A stretch of DNA of 13,224 nt from Baffinella frigidus (GCA_026770585.1 MU646549.1:235965-249188), one strand, 5' to 3'; numbered from the stretch's first letter, positions 6,695 to 12,992 are shown. Numbers and translations are program-made. The notes: generated from the letters alone by a model not told the origin.

Positions 6695-6830
6695 AGGGTT
6701 CAGGGTTTGGGGTTCGTGGTTTGGGGTTTAGGGTTGGGGGAGTAGGGTTTAGGGTTTAAGGTTCAGGTTTTAGTGTTGAGGGTTCAGGTTTTAGTGTGTA
6801 GGGTTCAGGGTTCAGGGTTTGGGGATTAGG
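6695..6830 (+). repeat. Telomere-like tract at the w6 acceptor
   Basis: Begins 9 bases upstream (gene sense) of the w6 acceptor. Mixed TTTAGGG, TTCAGGG and TTTTAGTG units. Confidence 0.82.
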
Positions 6831-6863
6831 CCCCATCTTGTCCGACACCATCGCCTCCATTGC
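6831..6863 (-). pseudogene. Acceptor-side copy of w6 (first)
   Basis: GTCCAG acceptor, AMEAMVSDKMG, then straight into heptamers. Confidence 0.85.
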
Positions 6864-6870
6864 CTGGACG

Positions 6871-6968
6871 ATAGGGTTCAGGGTTTGGGGTTTAGGGTTA
6901 GGGGTTTAGGGGTTAGGGGGTTTAGGGTTCAGGGTTCAGGGTTCAGGGTTCAGGGTTTGGGGATTAGG
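6871..6968 (+). repeat. Telomere-like tract between w6 copies
   Basis: Includes four consecutive TTCAGGG units and is nearly identical to 4240-4307. Confidence 0.85.
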
Positions 6969-7001
6969 CCCCATCTTGTGCGACACCATTGACACCATTG
7001 C
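6969..7001 (-). pseudogene. Acceptor-side copy of w6 (second)
   Basis: GTCCAG acceptor, AMVSMVSHKMG; source or sibling of the displaced copy at 4308. Confidence 0.85.
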
Positions 7002-7011
7002 CTGGACGATA

Positions 7012-7158
7012 GGGTCTAGGGTTTAGAGTTTGGGGTTTGGGGTTTAGGGTTTGGGGTTTGGGGTTTAGGGTTTAGGGTTAAGGGTTTGGGGTTTGGGGTT
7101 TGAGTTGGAGGGTTTAGCGTCTCGGGTTTCGGGTTTCGGGTCTAGGATTTAGGGTTGG
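7012..7158 (+). repeat. Telomere-like tract
   Basis: TTTGGGG and TTTAGGG alternate, ending in TTTCGGG. The next 78 bases (7159-7236) are unassigned, with CACCTTTGG and CACCAC repeats. Confidence 0.85.
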
Positions 7159-7236
7159 TTGGACACCTTTGGCACCTTTGGCGTCCTTACCTTCACCACC
7201 ACCACTCACGCTTCATCAACCACAATACGGTATAAT

Positions 7237-7445
7237 GTTTGGGGTTTGGGGTTTAGGGTCTAGGGTCTAGGGTCTAGGTTCTAGGGTCTAGGGTCTAGGG
7301 TCTAGACTTGAGGGTCCAGGGTCTAGGGTCTAGAGTTGAGGGTCTAGGGTCTAGGTTCCAGGGTCTAGAGTTGAGGGTCTAGGGTTTAGGGTCTAGGGTT
7401 TAAGGTCTAGGGTCTAGGGTCTAGGGTCTAGGGTTTGGGGTTCGG
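7237..7445 (+). repeat. GTCTAGG heptamer array
   Basis: About 200 bases dominated by GGGTCTA units, another homogenised variant. Confidence 0.88.
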
Positions 7446-7446
7446 T

Positions 7447-7575
7447 AATTAGGCGCTTCCACTCAAAACACTACGGGGAACGTTCTCAAGTTAATTATTG
7501 GATTATTTCTTATGAAACAAGCCAAAAGTCAGCAATTTCTGGTCACGTTACGCCCGGATATCCGGGCTCGATGTG
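7447..7575. repeat. Dispersed repeat, copy 1 (pairs with 9335-9470)
   Basis: Shares CAAAACACTACG, AAGTTAATTATTGGA and GCCAAAAGTCAGCAATTT with 9350-9422. Ends in the perfect palindrome GCCCGGATATCCGGGC (7552-7567). 7576-7680 is unassigned. Confidence 0.75.
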
Positions 7576-7686
7576 AAACATAAGTAGGCGAAATTAGTCC
7601 AGGCGCGAGGTTGGAATACCCTATCCTGGTACAAAGCTTTACAACCCCACATGTAAATAGGATCCTCTAGCATTCTCGAGTGGTAC

Positions 7687-7790
7687 CTGCACGGCTGACG
7701 GCTGGAGGATCAAACCAAGAAAAAAGGTAGTTCTTCTTCCCCTTGAGGGAGAAGGAGTGGAGGATGGTTTGCATGCACGCGACTATCACG
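7687..7790 (-). pseudogene. Donor-side copy of w5 (second)
   Basis: VIVACMQTILHSFSLKGKK then a 13-base net insertion near 7710-7728 that breaks the frame, then the w5 end and donor GTACCA. Confidence 0.82.
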
Positions 7791-7796
7791 GACGAG

Positions 7797-7852
7797 GACC
7801 CTACGGTAGGCGATCCGTAGGGACATAGGGGTGGTTCCTACGGATAAGATAA
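7797..7852 (+). repeat. Dispersed repeat, inverted partner of 9877-9932
   Basis: CTACGGTAGGC.AT.CGTAGGG, ACATAGGGG and TTCCTACGGATA are shared with the reverse complement of 9877-9932. Confidence 0.75.
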
Positions 7853-7932
7853 CGGAAACTCGGGCTCTCAGAGCCCGAAACTCCCTTCGTAGCCCACTGT
7901 GTGGTGTGGAGCCGGCGTGTTGTACACAGCGA

Positions 7933-7963
7933 GGAGTGTGCGGATGTACAAGGAAAAGGACGT
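7933..7963 (+). pseudogene. Inverted copy of the w7 acceptor side
   Basis: On plus: GGAGTGTGCGGATGTACAAG then GAAAAGGACGTG (SVRMYKEKDV), preceded by TGTACACAG-like intron sequence. It lies antisense in the intron between w5 and w6. Confidence 0.82.
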
Positions 7964-7979
7964 GGCCTATCGGGTCGTG

Positions 7980-8018
7980 GCCATTTCCTCCCACCAGGGC
8001 TGGTGGGAAGAAATGGCT
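7980..8018. repeat. Hairpin next to a w5 decoy donor
   Basis: GCCATTTCCTCCCACCAG pairs with CTGGTGGGAAGAAATGGC: 18-base arms, one mismatch, 2-base loop. The true w5 donor has a shorter relative (AGCCATTTCTAGGAAATGGC near 8321-8340). Confidence 0.75.
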
Positions 8019-8023
8019 CCAAC

Positions 8024-8056
8024 CTGCACGGCTGACGCCTGGAGGATCGCGTAGGT
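8024..8056 (-). pseudogene. Donor-side copy of w5 (first)
   Basis: KTYAILQASAVQ with donor GTTGGA. Confidence 0.8.
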
Positions 8057-8083
8057 CTTTCCCCCCTTTGCAGTCCACCGTGT

Positions 8084-8223
8084 TTATCCGGGGAAACCTA
8101 TTTTTCTTTAGTTTGATGGCAACGAAAATTACTACATCAATGCTTTAATATTACTAATAAGAACGAATTGTGTATTAATTTTCCTTGCCATCAAACTAAA
8201 GAAAAATAGGTTTCCCCGGATAA
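8084..8223. mobile_element. 140-base hairpin MITE with 4-base target duplication (GTGT)
   Basis: Termini TTATCCGGGGAAACCTATTT and its complement form arms of about 55 bases. GTGT flanks both ends (8080-8083, 8224-8227). The interrupted host text CCACC-GTGT-GGC resembles uninterrupted CCCACTGTGTGG at 7883 and CCCACCGTGTGG at 12149. Same length and family as 8643-8782. Confidence 0.9.
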
Positions 8224-8345
8224 GTGTGGCACGCGCCGAATTCCAGTGCAACTCAAGGGGATTGAAAGAGGCGATTTGCTCCCACTCGGAGGGCTAGTTG
8301 GAGCCCTTTCTTCAGTTGGAGCCATTTCTAGGAAATGGCTGGTAC

Positions 8346-8498
8346 CTGCACGGCCGACGGCTGGAGGATGGCGTAGTTCTTCTTCCCCTTGAGGGAGAAG
8401 GAGTGGAGGATGTTGTGCATGCACGCGACTATCACGGCCTTCCCAGCGATGGTCATGGCACACGGCTGCGCTTCCAGCTCCATATTCGTCCCCAGAAT
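8346..8498 (-). CDS. BBS1: BBS1 exon w5
   Basis: The longest exon: 153 bases, 51 codons, phase 0-0. The peptide starts ILGTNMELEAQPCAMTIAG, passes KAVIVACMHNILHSFSLKGK and ends KNYAILQPSAVQ. It matches animal [20 protein letters not shown] and HGFTHKGKKLWTVQMP. The acceptor is GTACACAG|ATT and the donor CAG|GTACCA. Donor-side partial copies lie downstream at 8024-8056 and 7687-7790. Acceptor-side copies lie upstream at 8590-8805 (split by a MITE), 8928-9017 and 9183-9235. Confidence 0.92.
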
Positions 8499-8547
8499 CT
8501 GTGTACCACAAGGTTTGGGGCTCAAGGTTGAGGGGTTCGACAACGCC

Positions 8548-8593
8548 AAACGTTGACGATTTAGTAGTGGAATCGTGTCTACGTTTGGCGACT
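8548..8593. repeat. Mini-hairpin at the break of a w5 copy (first of three)
   Basis: CGCCAAACGTTGACGATT pairs with AATCGTGTCTACGTTTGGCG. Relatives at 8884-8930 and 9270-9316 sit at the matching place next to the other two acceptor-side w5 copies. Confidence 0.7.
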
Positions 8594-8805
8594 ATCGCTG
8601 AATTCCCTGCGATCGTCATCGCACATGGCTGCGCTTCCAACTTTATCCGGGGAATCCTATCTTTCTTTCATTCGATTCCAATGAAAATTACTACACACAT
8701 GCTTTAATATTACTGGTAAGAACGAACTGTGTAGTAATTTTCATGGCCATCAGATGAAAGAAAAATAGGTTTCCCCGGATAAAACTCCATGTTCGTTCCG
8801 AGTAT
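8590..8805 (-). pseudogene. Acceptor-side copy of w5 (first), split by a MITE
   Basis: Exon text at 8787-8805 (ATCGCAG acceptor, ILGTN) and 8590-8642 (ELEAQPCAMTIAGNSAIVA) is interrupted by the 140-base element. Without it the frame would continue. Confidence 0.88.
8643..8782. mobile_element. 140-base hairpin MITE with 4-base target duplication (AACT)
   Basis: Starts TTATCCGGGG and ends CCCCGGATAA. AACT flanks both ends (8639-8642, 8783-8786). The same site is uninterrupted in w5 (CTTCC-AGCT-CCAT) and in the copies at 8928-9017 and 9183-9235 (CTTCC-AGTT-CCAT). This proves both the boundaries and the 4-base duplication. Confidence 0.94.
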
Positions 8806-8816
8806 CTGCGATCAAT

Positions 8817-8880
8817 GGGGTATGGGGTTTAGAACTCAGAGTTCATGGTTTATGGTTTGGTTCAGGGTTTAGGGTTTATG
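8817..8880 (+). repeat. Telomere-like tract (degenerate)
   Basis: TTCATGG, TTTATGG and TTTAGGG units upstream of the split w5 copy. Confidence 0.7.
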
Positions 8881-8927
8881 CAGCGACAAACGTTGACGGT
8901 TTAGGACCGGGTCTGTCTACGTTTGGC

Positions 8928-9017
8928 CACTATCACTGACTTCCCGACGATTGTCAATCGCCTAATTAACTTTAGAACGCACGGCTGCGCTTTCAGCTCC
9001 ATGTTGGTTCTGAGTAT
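8928..9017 (-). pseudogene. Acceptor-side copy of w5 (second)
   Basis: CCTACAG acceptor, ILRTNMELKAQPC, then about 18 extra bases near 8957-8978, then the TIVGKSVIVA-like end. No donor. Confidence 0.8.
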
Positions 9018-9022
9018 CTGTA

Positions 9023-9182
9023 GGGGTTCGGGTTCAGGGTTTAGGGCTACCGTACGACAGGGTTCAGGGCTCAGGGTTCAGGGTTTGGGTTTAGGGGTTT
9101 GGGGTTTGGGGAGTTGGGTTGAGGGTTTCGGGTTTTGGGTTTCGGGTTGAGGGTTTCGGGTGTAGGGTTTAGGGTTTAGGGG
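9023..9182 (+). repeat. Telomere-like tract
   Basis: TTCAGGG, TTTGGGG, TTTCGGG and GTTGAGG units between two w5 copies. Confidence 0.82.
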
Positions 9183-9235
9183 GCGATTGTCATCGCACAT
9201 GGCTGCGCTTCCAGTTCCATGTTGGTTCCGAGTAT
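9183..9235 (-). pseudogene. Acceptor-side copy of w5 (third)
   Basis: GTACACAG acceptor as in the true exon, then ILGTNMELEAQPCAMTIA, ending at the heptamer tract. Confidence 0.85.
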
Positions 9236-9334
9236 CTGTGTACCATAGCGTTTAGGGTTTAGGGTTTGGGCAATGCCAAAGGTTGACGGTTGAGTAAACC
9301 AGGACCGTCAACATTTATCGACTATCACGGCGGT

Positions 9335-9470
9335 CGACCCACTCCGTTCAAAACACTACGAGGTACCGTGCTTAAGTTAATTATTGGAGTCTTGCCCAAG
9401 AAACACGCCAAAAGTCAGCAATTTGTCACGTCCCTCCCCGGATTTCCGGGGAGGGACGCGCCCCGTAGCC
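9335..9470. repeat. Dispersed repeat, copy 2, with palindrome
   Basis: Partner of 7447-7575. Contains GTCCCTCCCCGGA TT TCCGGGGAGGGAC (9430-9457), a perfect 13-base-arm hairpin. Confidence 0.78.
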
Positions 9471-9487
9471 TACCGAGTGGGAAGCAG

Positions 9488-9712
9488 AGCTAGGACCTGG
9501 CCATGCCTGGCCGACGTTTCTCAAGTTGACATGCTGGGTGTGCGGTACAAATCCGTCAACTTTGGAGCGAGAAAGAGCCCGGGCTCGCCAAATTGGGGAG
9601 CCCCAATAGACTGGGGCAGCGCTAGAAGGTGTGCGGCGGCAAGGCGAAGTCAGCATTTCACCGACATGTGTATCTAGTGTTTCAAAAACTCGGCGAGACC
9701 AAACAGACTGAG
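9488..9712. mobile_element. Rearranged copies of the CTAGCGCTG-type element
   Basis: 9518-9625 matches 10063-10170 in inverted orientation (CCAAAGTTGAC, CTAGCGCTG end at 9617-9625). A second related end (CTAGCACCGTCTCAGTCTG, inverted) lies at 9694-9712. Boundaries are unclear. Confidence 0.6.
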
Positions 9713-9729
9713 ACGGTGCTAGATTTCTC

Positions 9730-9797
9730 AGCTCGAGATTTAATAAATATTAAATATCAAATAGATTTAATAAATATGAAATAAATATTTAATAAAA
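9730..9797. repeat. AT-rich TTTAATAAATA repeats
   Basis: ATTTAATAAATAT recurs three times. Confidence 0.7.
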
Positions 9798-9809
9798 GAG
9801 GGGTGTGAC

Positions 9810-9872
9810 CTGGCCCTGTCTGACGACGTGGATCGCCCCGTTGACCACAATCCGGTACTCCACGTCCCAAAC
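9810..9872 (-). pseudogene. Copy of w4 with a 9-base deletion
   Basis: VWDVEYRIVV-NGAIHVVRQGQ: the ACR codons of the signature are missing in frame. The donor GTCACA is present and the acceptor lost (CCG). Confidence 0.85.
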
Positions 9873-9876
9873 CGGT

Positions 9877-9932
9877 TAGGATATCCGTAGGAACCCCCCT
9901 ATGTCCCTACGGTATTGCCTACCGTACGGTGC
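9877..9932 (-). repeat. Dispersed repeat, partner of 7797-7852
   Basis: Same unit, opposite orientation, with CTACGGTATTGCCTACCGTA forming a local hairpin. Confidence 0.72.
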
Positions 9933-9989
9933 TATGATCCACCACTTACGGGTTATTCACGAAACCCCTTCGGGAAAGAGGGGTGTGAC

Positions 9990-10061
9990 CTGGCCCTGTT
10001 TGACGACGTGGATCGCCCCGTTGCGGCACGCGACCACCATTCTGTACTCCACGTCCAGAAC
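9990..10061 (-). pseudogene. Full-length second copy of w4 with transposon-derived acceptor
   Basis: VLDVEYRMVVACRNGAIHVV then KQGQ, 24 codons, donor GTCACA. The bases before it are CGCTAG, the terminus and TA of the adjacent MITE, so an AG acceptor still exists. Inclusion together with w4 would be in frame. Confidence 0.82.
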
Positions 10062-10064
10062 CTA

Positions 10065-10197
10065 GCGCTGTCTCAGTCTATTCGGGCTTGCCAATATGCT
10101 TCCCCCGGACTCTTTCCCGCTCCAAAGTTGACAGGTCCGTACCGCAAACCCAGAACGTCAACTTGAGAATAGTCGGTCAAGTCAACTGAGGTAGAGC
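10065..10197. mobile_element. 133-base TIR element between two w4 copies
   Basis: Starts GCGCTGTCTCAGT, ends ACTGAGGTAGAGC (imperfect inverted repeats). TA at 10063-10064 and 10198-10199. An uninterrupted site AACC-TA-CGGG occurs at the 10451 copy. Confidence 0.78.
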
Positions 10198-10212
10198 TAG
10201 GAAGACCCTGAC

Positions 10213-10284
10213 CTGGCCCTGCTTGACGACGTGGATCGCCCCGTTGCGGCACGCGACGACAATCCGGTACTCCACGTCCAGAAC
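10213..10284 (-). CDS. BBS1: BBS1 exon w4
   Basis: 72 bases, 24 codons, phase 0-0. The peptide is VLDVEYRIVVACRNGAIHVV followed by KQGQ; DVEYRIVVACRNG is the BBS1 signature (animal DVEFRLAAACRNGNIY). The acceptor is CTCACGCAG|GTT and the donor CAG|GTCAGG. This is the most duplicated exon here. Three acceptor-side copies lie upstream (10402-10451, 10559-10606, 10714-10762). Two copies with donors lie downstream (9990-10061, full length, and 9810-9872, with an internal 9-base deletion). This copy is chosen because both splice sites are conventional. Confidence 0.91.
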
Positions 10285-10770
10285 CTGCGTGAGGATAAAA
10301 TGCGTTTGTACCAGGAGGCAAGGAGTTTGTACCAGGGAGTTTTATATTTTGTACCGCGCTGTGTGTTGGACACACCCTGTTTGGTGTGGGGTTGAGGGTG
10401 GATGGCCCCGTTGCGGCACGCAACCACGATCCGGTACTCCGCGTCCAGAACCTACGGGTATATACAACGCGTTAGTACCAGGAGGCGATAAGTTTGTACC
10501 AGGGAGTTGTATATATTGTACCGCGCAGTGTGTTGGACACACCCGGTTTGGTGTGGGGTGCCCCGTTGCGGCACGCGACGAGAATCCGGTACTCCACGTC
10601 CAGAACCTGCGGGTATATACAACGCGTTAGTACCAGGAGGCGATAAGTTTGTACCAGGGAGTTGTATGTTTTGTACCGCGCTGTGTGTTGGACACACCCG
10701 GTTTGGTGTGGGGGTGCCCCGTTGCGGCACGCGACCACGATTCTATACTCCACGCCCATAACCTGCGAGA
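10285..10770 (-). repeat. About 157-base tandem array of acceptor-side w4 copies
   Basis: Copies at 10402-10451 (acceptor CGTAG), 10559-10606 (GCAG) and 10714-10762 (GCAG) encode VLDVEYRI.VACRNGA and stop there. Intervening intron text (TTTGTACCAGGGAGTT, GTGTGTTGGACACAC hairpin, GGTTTGGTGTGGGG) is repeated with each. Exon-to-exon starts are 167, 155 and 156 bases apart. Confidence 0.88.
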
Positions 10771-10808
10771 GGACAGAATGAAGATCAGAGGAGAGAACGC
10801 AGGGAATC

Positions 10809-10985
10809 AGTTTCGGGTTTAGAGTTCAGGGTTTAGGGTTTAGGGTTTAGGGTTTGGGGTTTCGGGTTTGGGGTTTATGGTTTAGGGTTCATGGTTTAGG
10901 GTTTCGGGTTTCGGGTTTCGGGTTTCGGGGTTAGGGTTTAGGGTTCACAAGGATCGCAGGGTTGAGGGCGTAGGGCGTAGGGTTG
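10809..10985 (+). repeat. Telomere-like tract in intron w3-w4
   Basis: TTTAGGG, TTTCGGG (four in a row near 10900), TTTGGGG, and GGCGTAG near the end. Confidence 0.85.
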
Positions 10986-11007
10986 AGGGGGGGTATCGAG
11001 TACGCAC

Positions 11008-11063
11008 CCCCGTGACAGCGATGAAGACGGGCACGGCGGGGAGCGTGACTTTGACCAGGATCG
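11008..11063 (-). pseudogene. Donor-side copy of w3
   Basis: ILVKVTLPAVPVFIAVTG with donor GTGCGT, nearly identical to w3. It begins abruptly after TTTCGGG repeats. Confidence 0.88.
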
Positions 11064-11065
11064 CA

Positions 11066-11140
11066 GGGTTTCGGGTTTCGGGTTTCGGGTTTCGGGTTCA
11101 GTGATTAGGGTTCGGTTTTCCGTTTTCGGTTTTAGGGGTA
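11066..11140 (+). repeat. Telomere-like tract beside the w3 donor
   Basis: Four TTTCGGG units, then degenerate TTCGGTTTT text. Confidence 0.8.
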
Positions 11141-11147
11141 GACGCAC

Positions 11148-11231
11148 CCCTGTGACAGCGATGAAGACGGGCACGGCGGGGAGCGTGACTTTGACCAGGA
11201 TCGCGAAACCCGCGGCGTCGAGGATCACCAG
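11148..11231 (-). CDS. BBS1: BBS1 exon w3
   Basis: 84 bases, 28 codons, phase 0-0. The peptide begins LVILDAAGFAILVKVTLPA and ends VPVFIAVTG, matching [28 protein letters not shown] of animal BBS1. This is the strongest propeller-strand match in the window. The acceptor GTTTGCAG|CTG and donor GGG|GTGCGT are both good. A donor-side half copy lies downstream at 11008-11063, and a shorter remnant (AGGATCGCAGGG) lies near 10950-10961. Confidence 0.92.
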
Positions 11232-11373
11232 CTGCAAACCACACATCACAAGTCAAAGTTGAGGCTCCCTCATGTCAAAAGTGTTTCCTGTTACAAGTGA
11301 AACTTTATTGCGGCGTCAAAAGGTGACAGGGTAGAACCAGCACCGTCAAGTTCTGGCAGTGTCTCGGTGTTTT
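11232..11373. other. Unassigned intron sequence
   Basis: No exon, repeat or element recognised. Confidence 0.4.
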
Positions 11374-11542
11374 CCAACGGCCAACAGCTGCCAAACCCGT
11401 GTTAACGAAGCGCATTAACATTAACATTAACGGAATTAACATTAACTTAACATTAACGAAATTAACATTAACGAAATTAACATTAACATAACATTAACTT
11501 AACATTAACGAAAACGCGGATTTCGCACCTGTTGGCCGTTGG
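11374..11542. mobile_element. 169-base TIR element filled with an ATTAAC array
   Basis: CCAACGGCCAACAGCTGCCA and its diverged complement (CACCTGTTGGCCGTTGG) bound the element. The centre (11413-11510) is about 15 ATTAAC/CATTAACGAA units. No target duplication is clear. Confidence 0.72.
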
Positions 11543-11611
11543 ACAACAAAACGACAGCGGTTGCTCCGGGGCGGTGGCTAATTCGCACAGGGGGTACCAG
11601 CAACACCTGTG

Positions 11612-11647
11612 ACTGGTCAAACGTTTGACCAGTTCCACGTACGTGGA
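11612..11647. repeat. Two abutting perfect palindromes
   Basis: ACTGGTCAAACGTTTGACCA plus GT (22 bases, 11612-11633) is followed immediately by TCCACGTACGTGGA (14 bases, 11634-11647). Function unknown. Confidence 0.85.
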
Positions 11648-11711
11648 CGGTACTCGCTTGCGTGAGCTCGAGGAGCGCGAGATGGCTGTGTCCTCGCCCG
11701 TGGTCGTGTTG

Positions 11712-11728
11712 AACCCTAAACCCTAAAC
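11712..11728 (-). repeat. Short CCCTAAA pair, opposite orientation
   Basis: Two exact heptamers with the C-rich strand on plus, 56 bases past the w2 donor. Confidence 0.75.
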
Positions 11729-11786
11729 AAGGGAGGTGTCAGGAACCCCTGTAACGCAAACGTCGTTTACGTGGAAAGGGGGTTGC

Positions 11787-11891
11787 CTGTTTGTGTTCGG
11801 TGCCGACAACGAGGTAGGAAGTCGCCTTATCCTCGTCGGTGGTCTTGTTGATGCTCTCGAGACACGTGATCGTCGTCGACATTTCCGGCAT
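11787..11891 (-). CDS. BBS1: BBS1 exon w2
   Basis: 105 bases, 35 codons, phase 0 at both ends. The peptide runs MPEMSTTITCLES to DEDKATSYLVVGTEHKQ and matches the ITTMTTL...DEDAVSCLVLGTENKE strand of animal BBS1, a propeller blade. It carries two extra residues in the loop before DED. The acceptor is GGAAACAG|ATG. The donor reads CAG|GCAACC, so the intron to w3 would be of the rare GC-AG type; the next residues (LVILD) continue the blade exactly, which fixes the boundary. This is the only exon in the window with no partial copies found nearby. Confidence 0.9.
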
Positions 11892-11899
11892 CTGTTTCC

Positions 11900-11949
11900 G
11901 GGTTTGGGGTTTAGGGTCTAGGGTCTGGGATTTAGGATCTGGGTTTAGG
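11900..11949 (+). repeat. Telomere-like tract at the w2 acceptor
   Basis: TTTGGGG, TTTAGGG and TCTAGGG begin 9 bases upstream (gene sense) of the w2 exon. Confidence 0.8.
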
Positions 11950-12026
11950 ACAACTTGGGAAAATCCAGACAGGCATCTGCTCGTGAACAACCCACGCGAA
12001 CTTTGAGCTCGCAACACCACACAGTC

Positions 12027-12157
12027 CACAGTGGGCTTCGAAGGAAATTTCGACCAGAAATAAGGTCAAAATATCGGTTAATATGATGTCGTTGTACCGA
12101 GAATTTTTTAATTGGCACCACAAGGAACAAATGGACCGATCTGCGAAGCCCACCGTG
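12027..12157. mobile_element. 131-base TIR element, copy 2
   Basis: CACAGTGGGCTTCG and CGAAGCCCACCGTG ends; partner of 3901-4026. Confidence 0.8.
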
Positions 12158-12190
12158 TGGAAAGTGCAGATGCCTTTCCACAGGAGAGAT

Positions 12191-12343
12191 CAACTTGCTC
12201 ATGTTATCACGACGACTGTCAACGTAAAAGAATCCAGACAGGACTCAGAACCTGAGTCCTGTCTGGATCTGAGTCCTGTCTGGATCTGAGTCCTGTCTGG
12301 ATTATTTTACGTTGACTGTCGTCGTGATAAGATGAGCAAGTTG
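12191..12343. repeat. Large hairpin built from the start of intron w1-w2
   Basis: Arms of about 58 bases (CAACTTGCTCATGTTATCAC at 12191; complement ending 12343) enclose three 17-base repeats GAGTCCTGTCTGGATCT. The arm sequence is the first part of the intron that follows the w1 donor at 12460 and, in part, at 13216. Confidence 0.88.
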
Positions 12344-12459
12344 AAGCACGAATCCACGAATCCAGACCGGGTAAGGTGCAAGGTGCGTTCAGATCCACTT
12401 GCTCAACTTATCACTACGACTGTCAACGTACACGAATCCAGACAGGACTCAGAACGCAC

Positions 12460-12494
12460 CTTGCCCCTACACGCCGCGAGCAACTTTTCGCGGC
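12460..12494 (-). pseudogene. Donor-side copy of w1
   Basis: REKLLAACRGK with donor GTGCGT. An inverted donor remnant (GCAAGGTGCGTTCAG) is on plus at 12381-12395. Confidence 0.78.
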
Positions 12495-12565
12495 CGCGAA
12501 ACCCGAAACCCGAAACGAGAAACAGCAGTTGATGTTTCTCGCGATCACAGGCCTCGAGCTCGGTA

Positions 12566-12735
12566 CCCCCAATCCCCAAACCCTACACCCTACACCCGAA
12601 GCCCTAATCCCCAACCCACCCTACATCCTAGGACCTACTCCCTAAACCACCCTTAATCCTAAGCCCGAACCCGCAATCCCTAAACCTTAATCCCCAATCC
12701 CAAATCCCTAAAAGTCCTAATCCCTAATCCATAAA
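12566..12735 (-). repeat. Telomere-like tract, orientation switched
   Basis: C-rich on plus (CCCTAAA, CCCCAAA, CCCTACA, CCCTAAT variants), opposite to nearly all tracts left of 11950. Confidence 0.85.
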
Positions 12736-12765
12736 ACAACAATCCAAACAGGGCTCCAACCGCAC

Positions 12766-12839
12766 CTTGCCCTTGCATTCCACGAGGAACTTCTCGCGGG
12801 GTCTTCCGGGTAGTCTTCCAGCGCGAGCATGTCGAATCC
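12766..12839 (-). pseudogene. Frameshifted copy of w1
   Basis: FDMLALEDYPED then a 2-base insertion near 12800 that breaks the frame, then the w1 end with donor GTGCGG. Confidence 0.82.
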
Positions 12840-12960
12840 CTACTCCCCAAACCCAACTCCCTCAACCCAAATCCCGAATACATCAATCCCTCACACATAA
12901 ACCTCTAATACACAAACCTCTAATACATAAATCCCTAATCCATAAATCCATAAAAAATAA
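12838..12960 (-). repeat. Telomere-like tract (CCCTAAT/ACAAACCTCTAAT variants)
   Basis: C-rich on plus; later units become AT-rich (CATAAATCC). Confidence 0.75.
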
Positions 12961-12992
12961 GGCAAAGAATCCAACCAGGGCTCGCAACGCAC

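Noticed and set aside
9290-9493. Plus-strand ORF LKLIIGVLPKKHAKSQQFVT as a possible transposase piece
   Set aside because: The related sequence at 7447-7575 does not keep the frame, and no transposase motif is visible.
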